Shown here: positions 16,501 to 25,337 of the stretch, piece by piece
Layout of the letters: every line of letters begins with the position of its first letter
How positions within the stretch are numbered: the first letter of the stretch is position 1
DNA from: Paludibacteraceae bacterium
GTDB taxonomy: Bacteria > Bacteroidota > Bacteroidia > Bacteroidales > Paludibacteraceae
Length of the DNA: 36,950 nucleotides
Assembly (NCBI GenBank): GCA_017478725.1
Contig: JAFVDD010000047.1
Location: 1-36,950 of the forward strand
Direction of reading: 5' to 3'
Position numbers and translations under genes: made by a program
The notes under the pieces: model-generated
Seen by the model: only the letters and a program-made list of their open reading frames with translations
Told to the model about the DNA's origin: nothing
Database searches by the model: none

Positions 16501-19500
16501 TGGTTGAGACCCTTGGTGGTCAGGCGTACCGGGATATTGATAGTCGAAGGCTGTGCTTTGCCGTCGGTGAGGATGATGACGTCGTTGTACTCCCGGTTCT
16601 TCTCCGTCGGGGTGAACGAAACGGTAAATACATCATCGCCGTAGCTGCCGCAACCGCCGCCCAGCGTGTTCTGGCTGAGGGTGAGCAGACCGTTCTGCGT
16701 AGAGAGGGTCATCAGGTCGATGTTGGAGTGAGTAACCGTAATCACTTGCTGCCATACGGAGTTGGTTTCTGCCTCCTGATCAATCGAACTTACGTCTGCA
16801 CGCAGGAGTTTTTTCTGCGTCACGCGGATGTTGCTGATCGTATGGTCGGTACCTGTCTCCAAGGTGCGGAAACGCAACTTGGTGGCAGTTTCATCAATGG
16901 TAATATTGCCGGACTGCGTGTCGGATGTACCTACCACTTGGTTATACACCTCGTACCACTCAAAAATACCGTCTTTGTAGAGGTATTGCTCTACGATGAG
17001 TGCTGAGTAGGTCGCACTTCCCCATGAACTGGTGCTCTTGGTGCCATGCTTGGCGGTGAAGGTCAGCGTGGCTGGAATACCGGTAAGGTTGTAATCCTGC
17101 TGTTTCTTGCTTCCGTTCAGGGTTAGCGAGCCCTGCGAGAGAGCCATTTGGTTACACTGCGAAGCAGGGTTGCGGACGATTACGTAGTTGTTCTGCGAAA
17201 CGGCAAGCCATTCTACACCTTCGTCATCGGTGTAGCCGCCTTGTGTAGCGGTGATATATGTCTCGCCTTCTCCTACAACGGTCAGCACATTGCCACTCAC
17301 TTTTACTACATTGGTGTTAGCCGATGTATAGGTGATCGGGCCGCCGCTCGTAGCGGTAGCGGTCAGTTCTACGGAGCCGCTGGTGGTCAGCAGACCATAG
17401 AGGTTCTGCTCCCAGGTGATAGACTGCTTGCGGAGGTCGGTTACGGTAAATGTTTGTGTGTCAGAAACCTCTGCATATTCGTCATCGCCTGCCTGATAAG
17501 CGGTTATGTGAGCTGTACCAATGGCTTTAGCCAGCAGCGCGGTATCGGCAATCACCTCAATCACCTCTTCGTTATCGGAAGTGAAAGTAATGCGCTCGCC
17601 GCTGGTAGCTGTAGCCAAAGACATCACTACGCTATCCGGATATTGCTCACCCACGTTCATGGCATAGCCTGTAGCAGCCAATTCGCTATTCCACGTAATA
17701 GTCTGCGGACGCTTGGTGGTATTGGCTTTGACGGTAATCTTCTTGGTGTTTGTGCCGTTGGTAATAGTAATCGTACCCTCTTGCGGACCAACCTCATTGG
17801 TATGGTTGTAGGTGACGGTCAGCACTTGCGAACCGGCTTGGTCAAAATTACCGAATGAAGCCGGACTGACGGAGAAGCGCGGGTTGCTGCTGGTGACTGT
17901 CAGCGGCGCGATGTTGCACCAGTTAATCAGCGATGTCTTACTAACCTCGCCCGAGTTGATAACTGCCGAACCGAAATCAATGGTAGCAGGGTCGGGATCC
18001 TCTACATACTTGAGCTCCGTCACCTTGATATTGGTATAGGAGTTGGAGAAGTTACATGAGTGATGGAAACGCAGGTGACGCGTAGCCTTGTTCAACTGGA
18101 TTTCTCCGGAAGAGTGCGTATCTTTGTCGGAACCGGAGTCGTCCGTCCAGATGGTATTCCATGTGTCGCCGTCTGCACTCTCCTCAACATAAAGCATATG
18201 AACGTTATCTCGTCCTTCCTTATTATCTGCTACCAGACCTGCTGCCCAACTCGGACAAGAAGTGGTTGGGTTTCCAATATTGCCTTGAACAAGATAGATG
18301 TATGCAAAATCGAACGACAACTTATCAGGAATACCCTCAAAGTGCATCGTTTCGTATACATGTCTCCAGTCCATAGCGTCACCGTAACCGATGGTATAAG
18401 ATCTACCTGTAATAGTCAAGTGCCCGCTATAGGCATTGACGGTAAGAGTGAAATCAACTGATGCAGCCTTGTAGGTATCTGTTTCTGCAAGCGTAGCACG
18501 GTATTTGGCTGTACCTACGCCTCCGGTAGTCATCACTCCGTTGACGTAAGATGCTATTTGAGATCCACTCACGTTGGTAACAACCACTTCCGCATCGGAT
18601 ACCTTTTCGAACGTTACTGTAGCCGTTTCTCCGCGAAGGATAGTCAAACTGGTGCGCACTTCGTCATCCATGATAACATTCAAAGTAGGCGTTTTCTTGG
18701 TTACCGTAATGGTGTATTGCGCATCCTTGGCGGCAATGCTGTTGGTCTGCGGCTGTGAAATGCTCAGGGTAGTAGTGCCCGGAGCCACTGCGGTAATCAA
18801 ACCGCTGTTGGCATCGTACGAAACAATACCTTCCGGCGCAAAGGTAATAGCCTGACCATCTACATGGCTGAGCGTCAGTGTAGCTGTCTGCTCCAACTCT
18901 AAGTTGGTTGCCGTAAGCGAGAACTGAGGTTCATAGCGTGTCACATTGAAGGTATATGTTTGGGTCGCTGCAAACACATCTGCATTATCTGCTTGCGAAA
19001 CAGTAACAGTCGTGCTGCCTTCGTGCAAGGCAGTAAAGATCAGTGCATTACCCTCACGCGCAATACCAATCACATTGTCAGTAGAGGCGGTTGCCGTAAA
19101 TTCACCGTTAAGTCCCTCGCTGACATTAGTCAGGCTGAGCGTAACGACGTCATCTACTTTCAGTTCATTGGTGCCCTCTTCGCTAAAACCATTCGGTCGG
19201 AAGTTAGGTGTCTCTTTGTTCAATACCGTGAACGTAGCGCTCAGCGTGGCAGGATTGAAATAGGTATTGCCCTCAATATGAATCGTAATAGTGGCTGTAC
19301 CGCCTGTATGAGCTACCAGATATTCGCCGTCAATGCTGATAACTGACTCATTGTCCGACTCACAAGTAAACGAAGTGATGCCGGAGTTGGTAGTCGGTGC
19401 TATCGGCTGACGCGTATTTTTGGCCATATAAAACAGCATCGTGCCCCAACCGGTCACTTGATCCTCCGGATGCAGCGTCCAATGGGCATAGAGTGTGTGG

Positions 19501-20426
19501 TGTTCGGAGGATGTTACAGTCGTTGCTGCAGTCACCTGCGAACCTCCTTCGGCTGCTGTAAACCAACCTGCGAAATCATAGAAACGGCGGGTTGGAGTAG
19601 GCAACGCACCATAGGTGTCTCCCTTGACAACCTGTTTGCTGGCGGGATTGACGCTTCCCCCTTCACCATTCGGGGCAAAGGTGACTGTCTGTTTCCAATG
19701 GGCATACAATGTTTGTCCCGTTGTCAGGTTGTATGTGGATGTATTGGTAATCAGAGAACCTCCGGTAGCAGCAGTGTACCAACCGGCAAACTCATAACCC
19801 TCACGCGTAGGGGTAGGCAGTGTGCCATAGGTCTTGGTATAAGTCACCGTTTTGCTGCTGGTGGCTACACTACCGCCGTTGGCATTGAAGGTCACCGTGT
19901 ATGTGGCCAATGAGAAGTACGCATAGCGGTTAATGGTAGTCGGTGAACCCTCACTTTTTGAAGTTGCTACTAAGGTCTCCGTGTATTTTAAGTCAGACGA
20001 CTTCAAACTACCGCCAGCCAGAGCATCGTACCAACCATCAAAGTGGTAACCTGCCCATGCTTTTGCTTGTAGATTGACTGTAAAACTTACGCTCGAGTTC
20101 CACTTTGCTGTGTTGCCACTTTTCGACGAGTTGTCGTCTGAAATGTAATTATCATCTGTTTCCGGCCAGTTACCATTGAGGCTTACATATACACCGCCTG
20201 CAGTCCGATTGATAGAGTTGTCAAACACCGCATAGGCGTTGCATTTTCCGTAATAGGTGTCATAGGTCAATGCAGCCCATGTATTTGTACTTGTTCCCGC
20301 CAATAGGCAGAGTAACATGCAAATGCGGAGCAAGCCGAGGGCGCTTCGGGAGCACTTCGGAGCAATCCTAGACTTTACACTATTCACACTACTTGTAAAT
20401 AATTGATTTTTAGTAAATTGTACCAT
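13542..20426 (-). CDS. Giant secreted repeat protein (InlB repeats, Ig-like and MBG-like modules, C-terminal tag)
   Basis: The gene encodes 2294 aa and is probably a surface or secreted adhesin-like protein; no function is assigned. The N-terminus has a long basic n-region, then a hydrophobic core [13 protein letters not shown] (about residues 32-44) and a likely cleavage after NTWA. Two InlB/Listeria-Bacteroides repeats follow at about 176-244 and 247-316 ([29 protein letters not shown]). Next are Ig-like segments with TATATSGxxITYTS motifs. From about 1390 to 2030 lie six approximately 80-residue modules with YGQTLGES, FAWxNP and FTPxD signatures, plus one MBG_2-like module. Two [11 protein letters not shown] modules precede a C-terminal tail [21 protein letters not shown]-type heptamer array lies at about 1700-1713. 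The gene has its own promoter. Confidence 0.9.
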   Translation of the reverse strand: MVQFTKNQLFTSSVNSVKSRIAPKCSRSALGLLRICMLLCLLAGTSTNTWAALTYDTYYGKCNAYAVFDNSINRTAGGVYVSLNGNWPETDDNYISDDNSSKSGNTAKWNSSVSFTVNLQAKAWAGYHFDGWYDALAGGSLKSSDLKYTETLVATSKSEGSPTTINRYAYFSLATYTVTFNANGGSVATSSKTVTYTKTYGTLPTPTREGYEFAGWYTAATGGSLITNTSTYNLTTGQTLYAHWKQTVTFAPNGEGGSVNPASKQVVKGDTYGALPTPTRRFYDFAGWFTAAEGGSQVTAATTVTSSEHHTLYAHWTLHPEDQVTGWGTMLFYMAKNTRQPIAPTTNSGITSFTCESDNESVISIDGEYLVAHTGGTATITIHIEGNTYFNPATLSATFTVLNKETPNFRPNGFSEEGTNELKVDDVVTLSLTNVSEGLNGEFTATASTDNVIGIAREGNALIFTALHEGSTTVTVSQADNADVFAATQTYTFNVTRYEPQFSLTATNLELEQTATLTLSHVDGQAITFAPEGIVSYDANSGLITAVAPGTTTLSISQPQTNSIAAKDAQYTITVTKKTPTLNVIMDDEVRTSLTILRGETATVTFEKVSDAEVVVTNVSGSQIASYVNGVMTTGGVGTAKYRATLAETDTYKAASVDFTLTVNAYSGHLTITGRSYTIGYGDAMDWRHVYETMHFEGIPDKLSFDFAYIYLVQGNIGNPTTSCPSWAAGLVADNKEGRDNVHMLYVEESADGDTWNTIWTDDSGSDKDTHSSGEIQLNKATRHLRFHHSCNFSNSYTNIKVTELKYVEDPDPATIDFGSAVINSGEVSKTSLINWCNIAPLTVTSSNPRFSVSPASFGNFDQAGSQVLTVTYNHTNEVGPQEGTITITNGTNTKKITVKANTTKRPQTITWNSELAATGYAMNVGEQYPDSVVMSLATATSGERITFTSDNEEVIEVIADTALLAKAIGTAHITAYQAGDDEYAEVSDTQTFTVTDLRKQSITWEQNLYGLLTTSGSVELTATATSGGPITYTSANTNVVKVSGNVLTVVGEGETYITATQGGYTDDEGVEWLAVSQNNYVIVRNPASQCNQMALSQGSLTLNGSKKQQDYNLTGIPATLTFTAKHGTKSTSSWGSATYSALIVEQYLYKDGIFEWYEVYNQVVGTSDTQSGNITIDETATKLRFRTLETGTDHTISNIRVTQKKLLRADVSSIDQEAETNSVWQQVITVTHSNIDLMTLSTQNGLLTLSQNTLGGGCGSYGDDVFTVSFTPTEKNREYNDVIILTDGKAQPSTINIPVRLTTKGLNQSINDFELPAEAQTTDEIAVAATASSGLEVTFLTSDSAVAYVEDGRLVIVSGGTVTITATQEGNEKYDAAPAVEKTIVLHKVATTITTAPTAATIVYGQTLGESALSDGEATVEGSFAWENPETKPAAGTQSYNVVFTPEQSGIYAASTKLVSLRVEKATPVVTTWPTATDITIAQSLGDSELKNGEANVEGEFTWKNPTENRLRPGTYERTVVFTPADANYNSVEGTVTVTVINVLARIEEMPVAVAENAVYGITLSEVALQGGAASVAGSFAWANPDSVAQAGTHTYPVLFTPEDLELYAVVKIEVSLTVAKATPAITVEPAATAIQYGQTLGESVMSGEATVEGTFVWAAPDTLPEVGSHAMAVLFLPADANNYEAIETVVVVTVNKAVAAVSVQPSALSSLIYTGEAQALVNAGETADGAIYYRLGEEGEWSTLVPTALNAGEYTVYYQLIGDANHTDSEVFGPIYTEIGKAEAVVIVAPAAGRLVYGQTLGEAEITGGETNTTGVFAWSNPNEQPEVGTVEYEATFTPDDTDNYTPAILYVAVTTDKRPQTIEWMEELAPMVLNGTHTFTATATSGLEVSYTCSDEQIAYIEGNVLHAVAPGVVTITATQAGDEHNAAAEPVVRQIEVQNIEPVEPVITVKPEATSIVFGQPLSESQLTNGVAEVAGTFAWAKPDTVPGIGTHEMDVIFTPEDNIYYLPTVFTVEVTVLAPAPTYGDYAAAICEGDSIEFEGVWYNDATETEVLLSEKNDQGGDSIVRLTVSVHPVYSFTDSMEIHAGMYDIWQGIAIGQLPEGDTTLVAEYRTVNDCDSTYTLHLSVLPMITTYGNDTIYGCAGDRIVYEGKTYRRSKEEDVLVSEKNIYGGDSIVHLVVYIMPASRVTAYQTINQGDSVIWQNIELSEIAAGDTTLTVTYTSVHGCDSTFTLYLTVIATEIPHTAIDQVEDDRNNGQSAEKFIRDGQMYIRKNGRLYNQQGIKVKDEEN
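15290..15328 (-). repeat. In-frame heptamer array, CAG type, in the giant gene
   Basis: On the coding strand the units are CAGCCGT, CAGCGTT, CAGCCTT, CAGCCCT and CAGCAGC, encoding [13 protein letters not shown] at the boundary between an 80-residue module and the MBG_2-like module. Confidence 0.8.
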
Positions 20427-20564
20427 ATCTTTTTTGTGTTAAAATGATTCGTTTTTTGTGTTTCAATTCTTGTTTTAGCGTTTGGTGCTCTCTGTTTGGT
20501 AAAAAATATACGATTATTAAGATTGTTCGATAATTTTGTACCGTTTGGAGCCAAAAAACGAGTA

Positions 20565-20596
20565 CAAAATTAATATAAATCTTTGATTTATGCAAA
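20565..20596 (-). promoter_or_regulatory. Promoter of the giant gene
   Basis: On the minus strand, TTTG (plus 20593-20596) and TAATTTTG (plus 20565-20572) are 20 bp apart, a perfect match to the consensus. The predicted start near 20558 leaves an untranslated leader of about 130 nt before the ATG at 20426. Confidence 0.75.
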
Positions 20597-20690
20597 TTTT
20601 CGTTCTTTCACGCGCGCGAATAATAACAAGGTGTAGCCGATTATTAATAAAACGCACGGAATATACTATCCGATAATCAGAATAATGACG

Positions 20691-20734
20691 CCCCGATAAT
20701 CCCCCGATAATCCCCCGATAATCCCCCGATAATC
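20691..20734. repeat. Perfect 11-bp tandem repeat (CCCCGATAATC x4)
   Basis: Four identical copies run without interruption, then a broken fifth (CTCCGA). Looser GATAAT copies occur upstream at about 20670 and 20529. It lies in the 397-bp gap between the giant gene and the PCMD operon, about 95 bp upstream of the giant-gene -33 box. The period is close to one DNA turn. The rest of the gap holds the promoter at 20565-20596 and the terminator at 20753-20786. Confidence 0.9.
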
Positions 20735-20752
20735 CTCCGACGCACTACCGAC

Positions 20753-20786
20753 AAAAAAATGAGTCCGGCGGGAAGCCGAACTCATT
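20753..20786 (-). terminator. Rho-independent terminator of the tonB-PCMD operon
   Basis: AATGAGT-c-CGGC (20758-20769) pairs with GCCG-a-ACTCATT (20775-20786) around a GGGAA loop. On the minus strand it is followed by seven T's. It begins 37 bp past the stop of the last gene. Confidence 0.85.
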
Positions 20787-20823
20787 GGGAGAAATGGTAT
20801 GTATTATAATACCTTGTTGCTGA

Positions 20824-22392
20824 TTAGCGAACGCGTACGCCGGCAGCGTTGAACCAAGCGTCGTTGCTGCGGATGTAGAGCTGACCGTCAATGAGCACCT
20901 TCTCAAAGCGTGTCTCACCGAAACGGATGTTCTCAAAGCCCTCTGTTTGATCAATGTCTTTGGTATCGCTATCCGTGAAATTAACGCGGTAGAGGTTATA
21001 CTCGCCCGACTGTGCATAGTCATCCGCAATCACATAGACAAAGATGCATTTGTGTGCATGGTCAAAAGCAATAAATGTCTGAGCGGAAACACCATCTGCA
21101 GTAGCAGCGTTCTTGGCGCAGCTGTCGCAATAGGCTTCATCTACTTTAGCAATCTTGTTGGTAAACTCAAGTGCCTTGCTATTGCGCTCAAACGAGGTAA
21201 GTGCCTTGTTGTAAACCAGCTCTACATCGTCGATAAATACAGTGTCAAGTACGCTTTTCCCAAACAATCCGCCGGTGGAGTAGGACGATCCGCCACCGGG
21301 AGTGTAGTTAGTAGAGAATGTAGCAAGGATATAGGCAGGAGCCTGCTCCAGAGCTACATTGGTGTACTCAAACGGAGCGGACAAACGCTGCCAACCCATG
21401 TCGGCTGTTGCCTGATAATCAATAGAGGCACTCGCGATGCGGTAGTCAGCATGCTTGACAGAGTCGTTGTTCAACTCAGGATCCTGATAGCGGTTGTTGG
21501 TTGTTACTACGGTGTTCATGCGCGCTTTGTTCTCAGTGTTGGCCACATTGCGGTCGGCAGGCAGATACTTGGCCCAGAATACCACTGAGTCAGGACGGCC
21601 TTGGAAAGGTGTGTTGAAACCGGTGTTGGCGGGGTCGGAGAAGTTGTAGTTGCCCTTGGCTTCCGTGGCATCCATCGAGCCGGCGTTGATCTGACCGTTG
21701 GTGCAGTTGCCGTTGGCTTTCACACCAAAGAGCATGTTCGATGAAATCAAGGCACTGTTCTTGCCGGTGGAACCCGGACGAACTTCATCTGACTGAATAA
21801 ACTGTTGGGTGTTGCTGGTTACAAAATCAGCCATGAGACCCGTTGCGGAACCAAACGAGTGCCAACCCGCAGGCTCGTTGTTGGTCCACTCTCCCTCAAA
21901 ACCGCCGTTAGGCAGTACGTAGTTGTTGGCATGTGCAGGTACTCCTCCGAAAAGAACAAAAATAGGCTCAGGAAGATCGGCTTCGATAGAGAGCAGTATC
22001 ATCGCCTCGTTGGCAGTAACGTATGAGTTGTAAACCGTGCCGTCATAGTCATCTACAAAATTATTAAGGATAGTGATACTTGCACGCAGGGAAATAGCAT
22101 CCAAATAAAGACTGGCATTCTCCAAGGTCAGTTGGCCATTGGCATCCATCGGGATATTGGGGAGCACAATGTTACCCAGTTTGCCTTTGCCGCCATAAGT
22201 GAAGTCCGGCAATACGAAAGTTACGGTGTTATCCACTACACCCGGCAGCAGATAAACTGATTTGTTGGGATAAGGATCACCGCCGATATTCAAATCGCCT
22301 GTAAACTGGCCGCAGACGTCCTTGACGCTGACAGCCAATACTTGTGCCGAAATCATCAGTCCGGCTACCAAAGTAGTAAAAATCTTCTTCAT
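20824..22392 (-). CDS. Secreted calycin-like / PCMD protein with C-terminal tag (short paralogue)
   Basis: The 522-aa product begins with a clear signal peptide (MKKIFTTLVAGLMISAQVLA, residues 1-20). Residues about 21-145 resemble the Bacteroidetes calycin-like beta-barrel family (GDLNIGG, VYLLPGV, VTFVLPDFTYGG, LTLENASLYLDAI). Residues about 157-400 resemble the PCMD (putative carbohydrate metabolism) domain: NGGFEGEW, GWHSFGSATG, RPGSTGKNSA, WQRLSAPFEYTN and VFIDDVELVYN. A small unassigned domain and a C-terminal tail VLIDGQLYIRSNDAWFNAAG follow. It is homologous to the adjacent upstream gene over most of its length, so the pair arose by tandem duplication. It is last in the operon, 24 bp after its paralogue. 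The ligand and function are unknown, and both domain names rest on recognition alone. Confidence 0.82.
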   Translation of the reverse strand: MKKIFTTLVAGLMISAQVLAVSVKDVCGQFTGDLNIGGDPYPNKSVYLLPGVVDNTVTFVLPDFTYGGKGKLGNIVLPNIPMDANGQLTLENASLYLDAISLRASITILNNFVDDYDGTVYNSYVTANEAMILLSIEADLPEPIFVLFGGVPAHANNYVLPNGGFEGEWTNNEPAGWHSFGSATGLMADFVTSNTQQFIQSDEVRPGSTGKNSALISSNMLFGVKANGNCTNGQINAGSMDATEAKGNYNFSDPANTGFNTPFQGRPDSVVFWAKYLPADRNVANTENKARMNTVVTTNNRYQDPELNNDSVKHADYRIASASIDYQATADMGWQRLSAPFEYTNVALEQAPAYILATFSTNYTPGGGSSYSTGGLFGKSVLDTVFIDDVELVYNKALTSFERNSKALEFTNKIAKVDEAYCDSCAKNAATADGVSAQTFIAFDHAHKCIFVYVIADDYAQSGEYNLYRVNFTDSDTKDIDQTEGFENIRFGETRFEKVLIDGQLYIRSNDAWFNAAGVRVR

Positions 22393-22416
22393 TGTTTTGT
22401 TGGTTTTGTTTATTGA

Positions 22417-25287
22417 TTATTGGATTTTTCTTCCTATAATATCATAGATTGTCTCATCGTCACGGATAATATACAGATGTCCGTTCCAGAGCACTTTGTG
22501 TATGCGCCGGCCGTCCTGCGGCACCTGAGGAATACCTGATTCGATAGCCTCGGCTTCCACAGTCAGGTGGAGCACCAACGTCGAGTCGCAATCATCGTCG
22601 GTGTAGTAGGTGGCGTATAATTCGTATTGGCCTACGGGGAAATGGCTGAGATCCTGCCATTCCCATGATTGCTGGTCGCCTGCTACGATGTTCAGGTACT
22701 CGTCAATAGTATAGGACGGCAGAACAATGATGGTAAGGTGTACAATCGAGTCGCCGCCATACATATTAGGCGTGGACATATGTACATCTTCATCCGTGGC
22801 CTCTGTGTATATGGCACCATTGAACCGCACTTGCTCGCCTTGGCAGATTACTTCTTCGTATTCACCGTAGGTAACAGGCGTGTCAGATACAAACAGACGC
22901 AATACATATACCGAGTCGCAACCGTTGACAGCCGTCAGACTGTCGTAGTAGAGATACGGATCCGAGGAATGTGCCAGGCCTTGGATAACCTGGCCGCGCC
23001 ACTCTAAGTCAGCTTCGTTGACATACTTGGTTTCCGTCTTCTGCCAGGACGGCAGGACAGTCAGCGTCAGCGTATAAACAGAGTCAGTGCCGTAAACCGA
23101 CCGCAAGGAGTCATATACCGTCACCGTTCCTGCCTGAGCCGTGGGAAGGGCTTTGCCGTGCCACTCCGTTTGCTCGTTCTGGCAGGCGGTCGCTTCCTCT
23201 GCAAAGGCATAACGGATAGCCTCTACCGTCAGCGTGAGCGTATAGACCGAGTCACAGCCGTTTTGGGTGAGCAGCGAGTCAGCGTAGGTGTAAACACCCG
23301 GTACAAGATCTTTGTACTCATGCCCGCGCCAAGTGTAAGACGAATCCATCGGGATAGTTGCCTCGGCCGGAATCAGATACGACGGCAGGATGGTCAGGTT
23401 GAGCGTGACAACAGAGTCCGTGCCATAAACCGATTGCAGGGAGTCAATTACGGTAGCCGTTCCGGTTTCGGCAGTAGGCAGTGCCTTGCCGTGCCACTCT
23501 GCCGCTTCGTTCTGACAAACGGTCATTTCTTCAGAGGACGAATAGCCGATAGCCTTGACCGTGAGTGTGAGGGTATATACCGAGTCGCAACCGGCTTTGG
23601 TCTTCAGCGAGTCAGCGAATGTATATACGCCCGGCGTCAGGTTCTCGTATTTGTGTCCGCGCCATGTGTAGGATTTATCCATGTCAATAGTCGCTGAACT
23701 CGGACGCAGATAGGTAGGCAGCACTTTCAGCGTCAGGGTAATAATCGAGTCATAGCCTGCGGCATTAGGGATAGTCTTGGTATAAGTGTCAGCCTTGGTC
23801 AGGTTGCTGAACAACCCATCCGAATAGGGTTCGTTGGCGCATGTCGAAGCGGTGTACTCGTAATAGGTGTCGCGAATAGGCTCCGCCATCTGCAGGGTAT
23901 AGACGGAGTAGGAACTTGATGTCTGCGAGTAGTTGTCTCCTACTACATAGAAATGTACCTGATTATTGGCTTCGTCATAGCCGATGAACGACTTGGATGC
24001 CTTGCCGTTGGTGGTAGCGGCAAAGGTGTAGTCGCTGTCGCTGAAAGTCTTTTTGCTTGTAGCCTTTCCGTTGGAGAAAGAGATGGCGCTGTCGTCCATC
24101 TTGAGCGATGTGAGCGCGTGGTTGTAAATCATCTCTATGTCATCCAGATACAGGTTGTCGTAATAGTATGTTTTGTTGAACATGCTACCGGTCGAATAGG
24201 TAGAACCGCCTCCCGGCTGATAGTTGGTGGTGAACGTAATCAGCATGTAAGCAGCAGTGGAGGGATCCACAGAGGAATAGGTGAACGGAGTAGAAAGTCT
24301 CTGCCATCCCATATCTGAGGTAGCTGAATAGTTGATGGCCGCATCTCCAATCTTAACGGAAGCAGAACTGCCGGTCTCAGGATCCTGATAACGGGCATTC
24401 TGGGTGATTGCCGCGTGCGCACGCGCTACGTTGACCGAGTTGGAGGGATTGTTGTCAGCCGGAATATACTTCGCCCAGAACACCAGCGAGTCGGGTTGAC
24501 CGACAAAAGCAGTGTTGTAGCCGTTATTGGATGGGTCGGAGAAATTATAGTTACCGCTCGCATCATCTGCCGACATCGAGCCTGCATTGATTTGTCCGTT
24601 GGTGCAGTTACCATTGGCTTTGGCACCCGCTACCATATTGGATTGCAATCTGGCACTCTGGCTACCTGTTGAGCCCGGGCGTATTTCTGTGGACTTTTGG
24701 AATTGTTGTGTGTTGCCTGTTACAAAGGAATTATATGTACCTGTTGCGCTGGGGAACGAGTGCCAGCCGGAGACTTCGTTGTTGGACCAGGAGCCTTCGA
24801 AGCCGCCGTTAGCAACGGCGTAGTTCTTGTTGGTTACTTTGCTTCCGCTGAAAAGCACCATAATGGGTTCAGGCAACGAACCTGCTGCAATAGACAGCAA
24901 TACTTGTGCCGACGAGGAGGAAACAATAGAGTTATAAGTGGTGCCGCCGTCCTGAATGCCGTTGAGCACATTGATCGTAGCACGCTCATTAATGGCTTTG
25001 ATATAGAGTGAAGCATTCTCAAGCGTCAGTTTGCCGGAAGAGTTCATCGGAATATTCACCAGCACAATGTCACCGAGCGAAGCCGCACCGTACTTGAAAT
25101 CCGGCAATACAAAGGTAATGGTGTTGGCGGTAACGCCCGGCAGGATATACACCTCTTTGTTGTTGTACAATTGGCCGCCGATATTCAGGTCGCCTTTGAA
25201 TACACCTGCTACGTCATTCACTGTCACTGCCATCGCAGAAACAGCTAACATGCAAGCCATTATAACAGTAGTAAAAATCTTTTTCAT
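22417..25287 (-). CDS. Secreted calycin-like / PCMD protein with added repeats (long paralogue)
   Basis: The 956-aa product shares the signal peptide, calycin-like region (about 21-140) and PCMD-like region (about 153-395) with its downstream neighbour. It differs by an inserted repeat region at about 475-925. That region alternates CQNEAAEWHGKALPT-type units with SYTWRGHEYKDLVPGVYTYA units, each closing in GCDSVYTLTLTV. The last module ([11 protein letters not shown] ... CDSTLVLHLTV) and the tail VLWNGHLYIIRDDETIYDIIG resemble the end of the giant protein encoded downstream. It sits 50 bp after the TonB receptor gene, in a gap mostly filled by a heptamer array. It is probably exported and surface-bound or released; no enzyme motif is seen. 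Confidence 0.82.
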   Translation of the reverse strand: MKKIFTTVIMACMLAVSAMAVTVNDVAGVFKGDLNIGGQLYNNKEVYILPGVTANTITFVLPDFKYGAASLGDIVLVNIPMNSSGKLTLENASLYIKAINERATINVLNGIQDGGTTYNSIVSSSSAQVLLSIAAGSLPEPIMVLFSGSKVTNKNYAVANGGFEGSWSNNEVSGWHSFPSATGTYNSFVTGNTQQFQKSTEIRPGSTGSQSARLQSNMVAGAKANGNCTNGQINAGSMSADDASGNYNFSDPSNNGYNTAFVGQPDSLVFWAKYIPADNNPSNSVNVARAHAAITQNARYQDPETGSSASVKIGDAAINYSATSDMGWQRLSTPFTYSSVDPSTAAYMLITFTTNYQPGGGSTYSTGSMFNKTYYYDNLYLDDIEMIYNHALTSLKMDDSAISFSNGKATSKKTFSDSDYTFAATTNGKASKSFIGYDEANNQVHFYVVGDNYSQTSSSYSVYTLQMAEPIRDTYYEYTASTCANEPYSDGLFSNLTKADTYTKTIPNAAGYDSIITLTLKVLPTYLRPSSATIDMDKSYTWRGHKYENLTPGVYTFADSLKTKAGCDSVYTLTLTVKAIGYSSSEEMTVCQNEAAEWHGKALPTAETGTATVIDSLQSVYGTDSVVTLNLTILPSYLIPAEATIPMDSSYTWRGHEYKDLVPGVYTYADSLLTQNGCDSVYTLTLTVEAIRYAFAEEATACQNEQTEWHGKALPTAQAGTVTVYDSLRSVYGTDSVYTLTLTVLPSWQKTETKYVNEADLEWRGQVIQGLAHSSDPYLYYDSLTAVNGCDSVYVLRLFVSDTPVTYGEYEEVICQGEQVRFNGAIYTEATDEDVHMSTPNMYGGDSIVHLTIIVLPSYTIDEYLNIVAGDQQSWEWQDLSHFPVGQYELYATYYTDDDCDSTLVLHLTVEAEAIESGIPQVPQDGRRIHKVLWNGHLYIIRDDETIYDIIGRKIQ

Positions 25288-25306
25288 ATGTCGTTATTTG
25301 TTAGAA

Positions 25307-25337
25307 CTGAATTCTGAATGCTGAATTCTGAATGCTG
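25307..25337 (-). repeat. Junction heptamer array immediately after the tonB stop
   Basis: The plus strand reads CTGAATT, CTGAATG, CTGAATT, CTGAATG, then CTG and the complement of the stop codon (25338-25340). On the gene strand the units CATTCAG/AATTCAG alternate perfectly, starting right after the TAA. Confidence 0.85.

Noticed and set aside
20691-20734. CRISPR-like array
   Set aside because: The 11-bp units are directly adjacent with no spacers and no cas genes are nearby.
22393-22419. Junction between the two PCMD genes as a heptamer array
   Set aside because: There is a loose AACAAAA-like rhythm after the TAA, but units are too diverged to separate from simple A-rich leader sequence.
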